From Chlorocebus sabaeus (Eukaryota; Chordata; Mammalia; Primates; Cercopithecidae): a stretch of 64,000 nucleotides of DNA. The notes below the pieces were generated by a model. The model saw only the letters and a list, made by a program, of their open reading frames with translations. It searched no databases and was not told where the DNA came from. Shown piece by piece: positions 44,453-56,194 of this stretch. The stretch covers positions 12,209,766 through 12,273,765 of the forward strand of contig NC_132915.1 in the NCBI RefSeq assembly GCF_047675955.1, read 5' to 3'. The position numbers and the translations under genes were made by a program. Position 1 is the stretch's first letter, and each line of letters opens with the position of its first letter.

Positions 44453-44752
44453 TTTTTTTTTTTTTTTTTTTGAGACAGGATCTTGCTCTGTTGCCCAAGC
44501 TGGAGTGCAGTGGTGCAATCTCAGCTCACTGCAACCTCCACCTCCCGAGTTCAACTATTTTCCTGCCTCAGCCTCCCTGGTAGCTGGGATCACAGGTGCC
44601 CACCACTAAGCCTGGCTAAGTTTTGTATTTTTAGTAGAGATGGGGTTTCACCATGCTGGCCAGGCTGGCCTCGAACTCCTGATCTCAAGTGATCCACCCA
44701 TCTTGGCCTCCCAAAGTGCTGGGATTATAGGCATGAGCCAACATGCCTGGCC
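44453..44752 (-). mobile_element. AluS element
   Basis: Full-length inverted Alu with T tail, 'gagacaggatcttgctctgt', 'gcagtggtgcaatctcagct' and a right end of 'gagccaacatgcctggcc'. The target-site duplication tgttctcaattttt is perfect over 14 bp (44439-44452 and 44753-44766). Confidence 0.97.
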
Positions 44753-44766
44753 TGTTCTCAATTTTT

Positions 44767-45559
44767 GAAATGGCTGTACTTTACTTTTTATGGCTAAAAA
44801 AGTAATAATGAAAAGTGAATATAATATTTTCAAATTATCTTAACCCTAAATAGCTTAAAATTCAGAAGTATCTGACAAACACTACTATAATTCCAGTGAA
44901 GTTTCTCTATATCTTTAAGTATATTTTCCCATAATATAGCATATGCTTGAAGTTCGAGTTTTATCTAGTAAAAAATATTACAAAGATCCTAATGAAAGTG
45001 GATTTGCTTCTTGCATAAACTTTTCCTCTGTAAACTTCCTCTAAAATCATTGTTGTTGAGATTTTTTTCTCCATATTTGAGGTTTCTGAGGGCCCTTCTG
45101 TGAGGAAGAAGTGTTTCCTCTGGTTGTTGGGAGGGCAGCATGTTAGCTGACAAAGTCCCACAGGATGCGTGTGAAGTTAAGGATGGGATGTCAACTTGCG
45201 CCAAGACTAGAATTTCCCAGAGACAATATCTCTGCTAATAATTTTTTCTTTCTTTCTTTCTCTCTCTCTCTGGTGAAACTATAACTTCTGAGGCAGCAAT
45301 ACTTGATATATCTGGCCTTTCCACTCCTGAAATGGAGGACTTGTTTTTTTTTAAGACTTAGATTTCCCTGACCCCACATATGCACAGCTTCCCCCTTTAT
45401 TAATGCCCCTCACCAGAGTGTACATTTGTTACAACTGATGAACCTACATTGATTCATCAATATCACCCAGAGTCCATAGATAACGTTAGACTTCACTCTT
45501 GGTGCGGTGCATTCTACACGCTTGAATGCATGTGTAATGACATGTAGCCACCATTATAG
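44767..45559. other. AT-rich unique non-coding DNA
   Basis: A short CTTT/CT run at about 45247-45272. No repeat family or gene recognised. Confidence 0.4.
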
Positions 45560-46084
45560 TGAAAGGGTAAAGGTTCCTTTGTCCCCCTGGCAGGGCATGT
45601 GATGGGGGTGTGGCTCACTTCTTCAGGTCCCCCCTGTTCAAACCTCTAAGGGGAGCATGCAGATGGGGAGGCTGTGGGGCTCCGACCCCATGGCAGTGTC
45701 TAGGGGTGAAGATGTAAACTCCCCATTCCGTTTACAGCGGAAGCCCCAGTGGGCATGTGTTACCGTGTGCTCTTTCAGTTTTGCCATCTGTAGGCGGCTT
45801 GTGTTAATCGCCCAATTAGACCCTCTGCCTTATTGCAAGGACAGAAGGCTTTCAGTATCCCAGGGTTCTTGCCTTGGGTACAGGAAAAAATCATATCCCA
45901 GGTGGGCTTGGAGAATGAGTGCAAGGTTTTATTGAATGGTGCAGGTAGCTCTCAGCAGATGGATGGGGAGCCAGGAGGAGGATGGAGTGGGAAAGTGGTT
46001 TTTACCTGGAGTCAGCCGGCTCAGCGGCTGGACTCTCCTCTGACCGCCCCCGCCAAATTCCCCTTGTTGCCCACGTCATTCAGC

Positions 46085-46120
46085 CCGTGGAGTCTTCCCG
46101 GGCCGTGGCGTCTTCCCGGG
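46085..46120. repeat. 18-bp direct duplication
   Basis: Two adjacent copies of ccgtggagtcttcccggg (46085-46102) and ccgtggcgtcttcccggg (46103-46120), one mismatch. It lies just before the 16-bp array and shares the gtgg..tcttcc pattern with it. Confidence 0.95.
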
Positions 46121-46127
46121 CCCACGG

Positions 46128-46223
46128 GTGTGTTCTTCCGCTGGTGTGTTCTTCCGCTGGTGTGTTCTTCCGCTGGTGTGTTCTTCCGCTGGTGTGTTCT
46201 TCCGCTGGTGTGTTCCTCTCCAT
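46128..46223. repeat. 16-bp minisatellite, five identical units plus one diverged
   Basis: The unit gtgtgttcttccgctg repeats without change at 46128, 46144, 46160, 46176 and 46192. A sixth, diverged unit begins at 46208. The complement of each unit carries CGGAAG, an ETS-type core, at fixed 16-bp spacing. Complete identity of five units suggests recent expansion or homogenisation. Confidence 0.97.
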
Positions 46224-46435
46224 GTCCAGCCGCTTGTGTGCGTGCCCGTGAGGGTCTCGGGGTTTTTACGGGCACAGGATGAGGGTGTGGTGGGCCAGGG
46301 TGGTCTTAGAAAACGTAACATTCGGGTGCGAAAACAGAAAAACCTGTCCTCACCTAGGTGCGTGGACCCAGGCCCAAGGGTGGAACCCTGGCCAGGAACC
46401 AGCTCTTCTCTGCCCAGCATTTCCCTGCCGGACTC

Positions 46436-46539
46436 CTATATTGTTAGTATCACACAGAGAGCTTTCACTGCCCTGAAAATCCTGTCATCTGCCTATTCAT
46501 CCCTCCTTTTCCCCTCACCCCTGGGAACTACTGAACATT
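46436..46539. other. Short unique segment
   Basis: Nothing recognised. Confidence 0.35.
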
Positions 46540-47058
<519 letters not shown>

Positions 47059-47068
47059 CTCTTGTTTT

Positions 47069-49163
47069 ATAAGAACATAAACCAAGCCCATTTTCATAAG
47101 CTTTAGTGACACTTGGGGCATTTTGTGAATCTTCTAACCAAGCCACTATCAGGCATTTGCTTAAGTCTGAGACAAATGCAGAAAAGAAAGGTTCAACCAG
47201 GGAAGCAGAAAAACTAGGACATATACATGCATGTGATTTGTTACTGGATCTGTCCTTATGCAGTGGTGGCTGCTGTTTAATCAGGCTCTGTAGGGTTCCT
47301 GTCTTTGCTTCTGATGCTGGGGCTTTGAGTCCAGCAGGTGGTTGGAAAGGAAAGATGACTGTGTAGTAGGGGAGACCAATGACAATTCGGAATGCCCCAG
47401 TACAAGTGGGAGCCCACGAGGACAGACAGGAGTCTGTGTTAGTTCCCTTTGCCTTTGATCTTAGTGGCATGGGCCCTTTGTCCTGAAGCTAAACACACAC
47501 CCCTGGTCCAGGAGTCAGAGAAGCTGAAGGAGGGTCCAGAGGCAGATGGAACAGTTGCAGGCCATAGAGGTTACCCAGCAGGTGAGTGAGAAGCAGGGGA
47601 GCTGCAACATGGCAGCTACTTCTTTTGGCCCTCCAAAGCTCCGTAAGTGTGTCACTTGTTGCCCACCCTAACCGGAAATACGGAAGGAAGGGAATCCTGG
47701 GATGTGTGGTCCAGCCAAGCCAAGTGGACGTATTGCAAAGCCACCACAGCTGGTGTGAATTTGTTTCTCAGATTCTTGTGTGAACAGGCCTAAGGTTACA
47801 GAGTCTCAGGGAGAGACAGGTAGGTTTCCTTGTGGGTCCTTTTCGATTCTGGCTGATGTCCTGCCCATCCACCCTTTCAGTGAATATGTAGCCACTTTGG
47901 GTGTCCTGGCTTTCTTTTAGGGTCTCACAGCCCCCTCCCTTGTTTTCAGTGACTCAGGGCCCAGTATCTTGTTGCCTGGGACATGGCCATTCATCCCAGA
48001 GGCTTGTGTTTGCTCCCACTCCAGTGTAGCCCAGCTTCCTGCCCTCATGGAGATTATAATCCACTATGGGATGAAGGGAGAAGAAAGCAATTGTTAGAAA
48101 AGGGAAATAATTTCTGATGGGATATGCATTATGAAGAAATTGAATAAGGGCTGAGTTAGCAAATCAGAGACACATAAATAGCTAAAGATGTGTGGGAATA
48201 TATACAAAGATACATAGCTGTAAATATACGTGCAATCCTTCCTTTGCACAAACACACACACACACGCACATACATATAATCCTTCCTTTCCTCCTTCTAA
48301 TGAGGGGATGAAGTAGAAAAAAGTAGCATGCAAGAGAGGTTAAAGATGAAAACAGTTTGGAAGAATAGATTAGGTCACTTGTGCCTTAATACCTGTATTA
48401 TAATGAGTCTGAGTCCTAACCTAGTGTGGCAGGGAGACCAATCTTTTCCTGAGGCCACTTCTACCCTGATATTCTCATAATCCCCCATCATATCCACTGT
48501 ACCCTAATTTTCTAAGAGTCACATTTGCTAGTGGATCAGATACCCCAGTGTTCCTCTGGTGGCCTGGGGCTTGATGCTAGCTGTTAGGATGTTTGATGTG
48601 GCAGCCCTGACTGGCTGGTGTAACAGAGGATCGGCAGGCCCAGAAGCATGGGATTAAATAGTTGTGGCTGCGCCCCAGATCTGCTCTCACACAGTAAGAA
48701 GGATATGGTTCCTTTGGCAGTCCATTCAGTCTTTAAAAAGTATTGTAATGTGCTCCAAGGCAGAGGGGCCCAGGGCCCCACCATTCTGACATTCAGCTTA
48801 TGCCTTCACCACCATGGCTCTGTGCTTAACTTGGGTTCCTGAGAGCTGGATTCTCTGCAGGCTCAGTCTTGCTGATGACATACATGTCTTTGTGACTGTG
48901 GTCGGGAGAATGAGAGGCTCGGCTCAGGGTGGGAGTTGCCGAAGCCCTGGCAGTGCTGCTGGTTCCTCAGCCTCTCTTAGAAGATGCTGCTCTGTCGCAC
49001 TTGCCGAGGTCTAACCAGCCTTGGTTATTCCACAGAGCAACAGGAGAACACTCCTTCCTTCTATGTTATGCTCAAGGGAAAGTGGTCAGGTCCCCAGGAT
49101 TTTAGCCCCATAGATTTAATATTGTTTTCTACAGATGCTACATGCTCATTATAAAAAACTAAC
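47069..49163. other. Unique non-coding DNA
   Basis: A CA run at about 48250-48272. 'ctgccctcatggagattata' near 48040 resembles inverted L2. The 182-aa minus frame at 46922-47470 is part Alu and has no domain. No gene recognised. Confidence 0.4.
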
Positions 49164-49460
49164 TTTTTTTTTTTTTTTGAGATGGAGTCTTGCTCTGTTG
49201 CCCAGGCTGGAGTGCAGTGGAACGATCTTGTCTCACTGCAACCTCCTTCTCCTGGATTCAAGTGATTCTCCTGCCTCAGCCTCCCAAGTCGCTAGGATTA
49301 CAAGTGCTTGCCACCACACCCAGCTAACTTTTGTATTTTTAGTAGAGAAGGAGTTTCACCATGTTGGCTAGGCTTGAATCGAGTGCCTGACTTCAGGCGA
49401 TCTGCCCACCTTGGCCTCCCACAGTGCTGGGATTACAGGAATGAGCCACCGTGCCCAGCC
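49164..49460 (-). mobile_element. AluS element
   Basis: Full-length inverted Alu with T tail, 'gagatggagtcttgctctgt', 'tagtagagaaggagtttcac' and a right end of 'gagccaccgtgcccagcc'. A clear duplication was not found. Confidence 0.95.
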
Positions 49461-50984
49461 AACATGGTATTTTTAAGGTACAAAAAGAAGGCAACAAACC
49501 ACAGTAAACCTAATTATCCTGAAAAACACCTGTGTTAATATTTTCTGAACATTAAAATAGACACATTTCAGCATACACGTCCTTACAGAAATAACTTCAG
49601 AAGAGGAGGGTTATACCATACACAGAGCTTTTAAAAAACAAAATTTCTGGAATTTATTTGAAATCGTTGGAAAAGGAAGCTGAAGTGAAACTGAAGGAAA
49701 TACTGGACTTCAGATAAATGTTTCTCTGCTACAAGATATTGTTATAATTCTGAAAAAATCATTGTAAAGTATTTGACACATTCAAGGAATAGAAAAAAAT
49801 GTAACAAAAACCATGTTTCTGCTACCAGGAACTTCCTTTCTAGGAAACTAGAAAGTTGAATGTTATGGTTGTTTACTTCCACCCTCAGCTCCTGCTGCTA
49901 CGCTCCCTAGTTTGGGACACTTTCTCATGTCAGCGATTTGCGAACCTGGAGCCCATGTCCTCTCCGAAGTGTCCCCAGTGGGGTCCCAGAGCCCTCAGCT
50001 GTCACGGTGAGCTGCTTCTCTTGGCCAAGGCCATGGTGAGGCAGGTATGCTGGTGGTGTTCTGGGTTACAGGGCCCCACCTGTCTATTATAACAGTCAGC
50101 TTTGGTGACCCCCAGCAACCACCCCAGGTTGCTGCCACATCAGAAGGACAATTTTAGAAATCAAAGCCAATTGTCAGCATGTAGCACCCTAAAGGCTCCT
50201 TTTCCAGGACTTTGTTGCTGATGTGGGATTACTCAGAGGTTCTGAAGGACGAGCCTCACAAGTTTTGGATATCCCTGTTGACTTAGGGTTGACGGGTTCC
50301 TTGAGTCTGTTGAGTTTGGCATCAGTTGCTCCCCTCTGCTTTATCTCCACATGGATCATTATCTTGTCTTCTGGTGGCACCCCCTGGCTTGTGGGAATTG
50401 CTATGAATTTGTTTTCATAATATGTATTTCTTTTATTTCATTGGGATGTGGTAGAAAGAAAAGGTAATTATTTGTATTCAGCTGGTGATCTCTAATGGCA
50501 AGTCTTGTCCTATTGTTATAGAATATCTTCTGCATCTATGTAAATAATACACAAATATTTTATACCTAAAATATATAACAATGAGAAGAAAAGCAAGCAA
50601 GCAATATTTAAATAGTGGATGATTTTGAATTTTTATTGATGCTCCAGTTCCCATTCATGAATCATACTTCTGATGCTACATCTTAATTGCATTTACTAAA
50701 TTGTTACCCATATCTTTATCTTATTAGATGATTTATTAAGGATGTCAATTGGCATCTGATGATACAGGGCTAGGAAAAAAGAGCACAGCAGCTGGGTAGG
50801 TCAGGAGGATGGTCCAATTTGGACTAAGAATTGGCTACATCTGTTTTCTAATTATCTTGGGTCTACTGAGTTCATTTTGAAGTCGTTTTGGGGTCTCTAG
50901 GGAAGTGGATGTTGGTTTTGAGACTCGGGCTCTGGGCTGGATGTTTTCTTTGCACTCTCATCTCTACTTTACCCTTCTCTTTAC
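49461..50984. other. Unique non-coding DNA, AT-rich
   Basis: No repeat or gene recognised. The 49850-50110 part is GC-richer, with a 78-aa frame lacking any known domain. Confidence 0.4.
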
Positions 50985-51382
50985 CCAGGGGCGATGGCTG
51001 AACCAAGCTAGGGGACATGGGCTTTCATGTCCTCTCACTTTCACTTGGCCTTAGCCAATGGGAAGGAGGGAGGAGAATGGGAAGGAGGGAGGAGAATGAG
51101 GCTGGGGTGTGTTTTCTCCTGGTCTCCCTGCAGGTTTGTGTTGGACCACTGTACCCTCTGACAGATCACAATGCCTCTCACATAACTTTCTCCCTCTGGT
51201 CATAAGCACTCCTTCCTGTCCACCTGTGAGTGCCCAGTGTCTAGTGTCAATGACACTAGCCCCAGGGACCACACAATTTCTTGTGGTTTCCCCATGCAAT
51301 CTTAGAGGGTTCTTTTACTTATATTTCTTGAATTATCCTGAGTGTGTTGTCTCTTTCCTGCTGAAACTCTGACTGGTACAGA
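50985..51382 (+). repeat. Old LTR-like element (ERVL group?)
   Basis: The 3' end 'tcttgaattatcctgagtgt', 'gttgtctctttcctgctgaa' and 'actctgactggtacag' matches the end of several mammalian LTRs (gtttcctgctgggaccctgactgatacag). A perfect 19-bp duplication (gggaaggagggaggagaat, 51060-51078 and 51079-51097) lies inside. Family uncertain. Confidence 0.45.
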
Positions 51383-51924
51383 TTCTAAAAAATTATCATT
51401 AATTAATTATGATATTAATATTTTTAATTCTAAGAGGACAAAGAAGGACAGATAATATATGATGCATTTCCACATTTTAATGTATGCAGTCTGGATTTTC
51501 AGAATCAGAAGCTCTGATTTCCTACAAATCTTGTGTTCCTGAACAGTCACACACAGTCTCGACTGAAGCTGCAGAACAGAGATCAGCATTACATTTTCCA
51601 ATGTGAGGTTGGAATTTCTCCTCTACATTATTCCTAAATCATCCCTAGTGTATAATGTAATTGCAAGTACTTCTAGGACACTTAAAAAATCCTCTTTCCT
51701 TTCACTCTGGCTGGTTAACAGAGAGCCAATGGGTCTTCTCAGGGAGGGGGACAGATTTCTGGTGTTCAATGATTTGGGCTAAATCTAATGCCACTCACAT
51801 TTTCACATTGGCAGGTGAGTCTGAGAGAATCTCAGATCAGCAGGAATTTAGCTTAAGGGACTGACTTTCCCTTACCTGTTGGATAAACTAAGCTATAGCA
51901 GAAATGCATTGCACAACCTGGATT
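51383..51924. other. AT-rich unique non-coding DNA
   Basis: Nothing recognised beyond short TTAA-rich stretches at 51398-51432. Confidence 0.4.
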
Positions 51925-52045
51925 TCACCGGCAGATGGTGAGCTCCTTAGGGGCAAGGATTCTAGTTGATATTAGTACTCTTAATACCTCACGGGTGTCT
52001 GACAAACAAGGAAGCCCAATTAGTGCTTGTTGGATGAGTAGTGTA
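51925..52045 (+). repeat. L2 LINE 3' end
   Basis: 'atggtgagctccttaggggc', 'aaggattctagttgatatta', 'aatacctcacgggtgtctg' and 'agcccaattagtgcttgttg' follow the L2 3' UTR forward. Confidence 0.55.
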
Positions 52046-53743
52046 GAATCTTTTGGCTCTAGGGAAATCAGCAGGCTATATCTTCATTCTCCTGCCTCTA
52101 GCAGGCTTGCAACAAAGTAAACACATTCCTTAGTGTGAGTAAGGATGACCTTCCAAAGTTTATTCATCCATACATTTAAAATCTTTCACTACTAAATGTT
52201 ATATAATTGTAGGTTAAGCTCATTTTATTGGATATAAATTATGGCATGACCCTTTTAATAATCCTTTTGCATTTCAACACATTCCTACCTTCTTTAGCTT
52301 CTTTCTGGATTATCAGAATTTCTTAAAATTTTCCCAGGACTCAAACTCAACAGCATATGATGAAACTGGCTAAAGACATTTGAATTTATACTGCCTTTGG
52401 TTTCAAAACAATATTTCCTAGAGTGATTTTGTCTTATAGTTTAGCATGTGTAAGAATCAAAGTGATTCAGAGGCTAGTCATTGACAGTGGGCTGCCTGCT
52501 TGAAAGCGCCTCATTTCCCTCTAGTAGTGTTAGGGGAGGTGGACGGAAAGAAAAGGATTCATTGAAGATAAATCTTTTAATCCAGCCCCGGATTATGGGT
52601 TTTAGAAAGTAATCCAGAGAATTGGTGTATTGAACCATGCATGTAGGCAAAGGGGATCATATTCTCAAATCATAGACCGGTTTGTTCAATTTCCCACAAA
52701 GGGCAAAAGAGGAAAGAGGCGCAGAGAGAATCAAGTATTGAAGTTGTTTTGTTTTGTTTTGTTTTCCTTTTCCAGATGTGTATCAGGCAATCCTTTGAGT
52801 AAATCAGAACAGGAAGGGGCAGAGGAAAAGTAGGCAAGGCTTCCCTTTTAATCAACTCAGCTGAATCAGGGGCTCTGAACCACCATCAGCAAAAGAAGCC
52901 CAGATTCCCTGGAGAAGGGATGATGAAAGCACACCCCATGATTTTCTGGCACCTGGTTGAGTCAAGGGCTCGAACATGATCTTAATGGGCATGGCAAATA
53001 TCAGCTCCAAGCAAGGAGAGTTCATTCCAGGTGGGGTGCTTGTGGTGGAGCCACAAGTCTCAGGGCAAGATTCTCTTTTGAGCACCCCTCAGGGTACCAC
53101 TCACCTGTTGTATGGTGTAGGCCTTACACTAAAAGTCACGCCGAATTGTGGCCTACATTTAGATTGAGGTGGAAAGTAGTTTATTTTATTAACAACAGGC
53201 TCTGCAATTATGTCTAAATTTTGGATAGAGCCCTGGGTAGAAGGTGAAGCTCTTAGGATTTAGGTGTCTGCTGAAACTGCGGCTTTTGCTCTGCACAAGA
53301 AGGGGATAATTTTTTTGAGAGGAGAGGCACTCTTAAACAGGAAGGCTAAAGAGAAAGAAAAGGAGAAGAAGGAGAAGGTGCAAGAAAAGAGCTAGCAAGA
53401 CAGAATAAATTGAGAGGCTAAGATTTACAAGGCCACGGCTGTCAACAGACATTTTAGGAATGATGATGCTTAAAACGTGAGTTGAGCATGAAACAAATCG
53501 CACATCTAATGGGGGCAAGTCACCTTGCAGGTATGAATATTTGCACTTGAATATCCACCAGATGTCAGCAAAGGGTCTTAGTCTAACAAGATAAATATAT
53601 TAAAGACGTTTTCCAATGGATGAAAGTATTTCGAGGAAGGGTGCTTTAAAAAAATTTGCACAAAGGAAGAGGATGTGCTAGCAGAGCTCTGATGTTTGGC
53701 CTTCTTCCATTTACTATTTAAAACATCTTCCTCTTATATCCCT
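52046..53743. other. Unique non-coding DNA
   Basis: Holds the first copy of the 54-bp duplication (separate entry). No other repeat or gene recognised. Confidence 0.4.
52126..52179 (+). repeat. 54-bp exact direct duplication, copy 1
   Basis: This segment (starts ttccttagtgtgagtaagg, ends catacatttaa) recurs without a mismatch at 54156-54209, 2030 bp downstream in the same orientation. Flanks differ except for a few A-rich bases on the left (acaca versus aaacg). It does not look like any dispersed repeat that I recognise. Confidence 0.97.
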
Positions 53744-53845
53744 CAAAAAAAAAAAAAAAAAGAAAGAAAAAGAAAAAGAAAAAAAAAACAGAAAGAAAGG
53801 AAATGAAAAAAGTCAAAGAAAGGAAGAAAGGAAGGAAAGAAAACG
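53744..53845. repeat. A-rich/GAAA low-complexity tract
   Basis: A 17-base A run followed by gaaa, gaaaa and ggaa units for about 100 bp. No Alu or L1 body is attached. Confidence 0.9.
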
Positions 53846-54155
53846 TTCCTGTGATGTCTATTCTCTATGAGCCATCATACCCAAAATCTACCATGGAACA
53901 ATGGAGGCAAATTGAATGCAACTTTTATTGTACTCAAATGTATTTGATCTGTTTGAAGAACTTCTGTGGTTCACTCATAATACAACACCAAGCTTCACTT
54001 TGGGTATTTATATTATGTGTTCTGTAATTATCTATGCTCATATTTGCATTTCCTAGAAGCCTGTCTTTTTTAAATCAATAACCTATATTTTTATTTAAGT
54101 TATGCAACATATAATTGAAAGTTAAGTGTTACTATTAGGCTTATAAAGAAAAACG

Positions 54156-54209
54156 TTCCTTAGTGTGAGTAAGGATGACCTTCCAAAGTTTATTCATCCA
54201 TACATTTAA
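54156..54209 (+). repeat. 54-bp exact direct duplication, copy 2
   Basis: Identical to 52126-52179. The join to the flanks is abrupt on both sides. It lies in AT-rich DNA upstream of the short TG/TACA run at 54290-54340. Confidence 0.97.
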
Positions 54210-54289
54210 GTAGTCAACTACTTCATCTCACGCTCTTCTCCCAGTTCCACTTCTCTAATGCACTACTTTGAACTCTTTTACATGTTTCA

Positions 54290-54340
54290 TGTGTGTGTGT
54301 GTCTATACATACATATATACACATACATACATACATATTT
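54290..54340. repeat. TG then TACA low-complexity run
   Basis: A TG run followed by catacatatatacacatacatac-type units. Likely polymorphic. Confidence 0.85.
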
Positions 54341-54421
54341 CTAAATAATTTGCTTCAACATCTATTTCTTGATTTGTCAATTTCAGATTTTTCCTTGTCT
54401 CTCTATTACAAGTGGTTGAGT

Positions 54422-54826
54422 ATATTAGTCAGGATAAGTCATGCTAGCTGCTATAATGAACAACCTTTCCATAATGGTAGCTTATCAAAATAAAGTTTTC
54501 TTTCTCTCTCAGTGTAGGTCATTGAGGGAGGGTACAAAGTTGTTCTCCCCACATTCAGGGACTCAGGCTCTTGCCATCCTTTGATGCTACCATCTTCAAC
54601 ACATGACCTCCAAGTTTTCTCTGGAACAGGAAGAGTGAACAGAAGATTAAATGTGAGAGATGTTATGGCCAAGGGGTGGCACATCATCACTTCTGTCCAC
54701 TTTCCCTTGTTCAGAACTGAACCACAAGATGCCAAGCTATTTGCTGAGGATCTGGACATTTAGCTGTGTTTCCAGTGAGGAAGGAAACTGGGTTTGGTGA
54801 ACGCATACCATTGTCTCTGCCACGGT
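54422..54826 (-). repeat. Old LTR-like element (ERVL/MaLR group?)
   Basis: It starts 'tatattagtcaggataagtc', then 'gctgctataatgaacaacc', 'ataatggtagcttatcaaaa', 'taaagttttctttctctctc', 'gggtggcacatcatcacttc' and 'tgtccactttccctt', ending near 'tgaacgcataccattgtctc'. Layout and the TATTAGTCAG end match the element at 13215. Family name uncertain. Confidence 0.5.
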
Positions 54827-56194
54827 GAGTTCCTGCTCTTTCCTGTATCCTTCCCCTATCCTAAAATCATAACTCAGTTTTAGGTTGGGCTAGTATTCTA
54901 AATTTGCATCTGAGTGATTATTGAACTGTTTTTCCCTGCTGAGCCAACTAGTGTACTGAGATTATGTCCCCTTTTTGTACATCTATTTTTTGAAAATCTT
55001 CTTTTGCTTTTACACAACAGTTTAAAATTCTTCCCCAAACACTCAACCATTGCTGTAAAGTGCCTATCAGTAGCACCTCCACACAATGCAGGGCAGCAGA
55101 TAACCCATCAGTTCCATCTCCACCTTCCTAAGGTGTCTCCCACTTGTTTTCTAGCTTGATCCATCCATAGTGCCCTGCTGTTGCCCTAGCCACTCACTCT
55201 GCAGTAATAATCCAGGAACTTCCCTTTATCTTCCAGGAGTTTCCTGAGAAAGGGTACATGGGAGATAAGTTTTGAGTTATTGTATGCTTGATTTTCTTAT
55301 TCTACTGTCATACTTAATAAATATTGGCTTGTTTCAAATCTAGGTTGAAGATAATTTTCCCTCAGGATTCTTTAGGCATTGCTCCCTTGTCTAGTTTACT
55401 GCTTTTCTATAAATTCATCTGAGATATGTGACACTCACTACACCCTCCCCCCAGCTTTAATAGCCTTTAAAATCCTCTCATCCTTGAGAATTTGAAATTA
55501 TCCTAAGATTGTTTCCCTCAGCATGGATCATTTAAACATCCATTGTTTTTCTGATTATTTGGTGAGTCCCTTCCACGTGGAAGTTTTTTCACAGAAGAAG
55601 CCTCCAATTCCTGGAAGGTGGAGGAGTCCACCTGCCCATGGCTGCTGTGGGGAAAAGGATGATGGTGGAGGGAGCAAGCCTGCTCACCCTGCCCCCCGCC
55701 CTGCCTATGTCCCCCAGCTTGTGGTCACTCTCATTCATTTTATTTCCAGAGAGAAACCTCCTGTATTATGCAGCATGGAAGGGCCGCAGGGTGGTGGTGT
55801 CACTGGGCTGTTGGGACCGGGAGGTGATCAAGTGATTGAACTATTCTGTAAACAGTGAATGTCTCAGAAGTACTTGAAGCGCTAACCTCTGAACCTTTCT
55901 GGGGGCTGATGAAGTGAACTCGCTCCGTCCTTTTCACTATAGCATTCTGCAGGCACTTCAACTGCATAGCTCCTCATTCTTCATTCCTTCATCTACTTTC
56001 TACTCCAAAAATGTGTTGATATCTCTGTCCTGTCCCATTTTCCCCTTTCTCCCTCACTCCATTCTTTCCTTCCTTCTGATCTCAGTTATTTGTGGAAGGA
56101 AGGCAGAAAGGAAGAAAGAGAAAAAAGAAAGTAATTGTATGTTAGAATATAGATTGATGCGATACGAAAATAGAGCAAGCAGTCAATACGGACT
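54827..56194. other. Unique non-coding DNA
   Basis: No repeat or gene recognised. A 111-aa frame at 55523-55858 lacks any known domain. Confidence 0.4.

Larger units (their letters stand above)
45560..46435 (-). repeat. Solo LTR candidate, ERV class I type, with tandem array in U3
   Basis: The left edge TGAAAGGG and the downstream text ('catgtgatgggggtgtggct', 'ctccgaccccatggcagtgt', 'ctcattctcc' on the complement) look like the R/U5 end of an inverted ERV LTR. An AATAAA signal on the minus strand lies at 45928-45933. GC-rich sequence with an 18-bp pair and a 16-bp array follows on the U3 side. I recognise the type but not the family. The right edge is uncertain and no internal viral sequence is present. 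Confidence 0.5.

Noticed and set aside
46085..46223. SVA-type VNTR
   Set aside because: The unit is 16 bp rather than the longer GC-rich SVA unit, and no Alu-like or SINE-R part is attached. SVA is also a hominoid element.
52126..54209. The 54-bp pair as a target-site duplication around a 2-kb insertion
   Set aside because: Too long for known retrotransposon duplications, and the DNA between has no element ends or A tail adjacent to copy 2.
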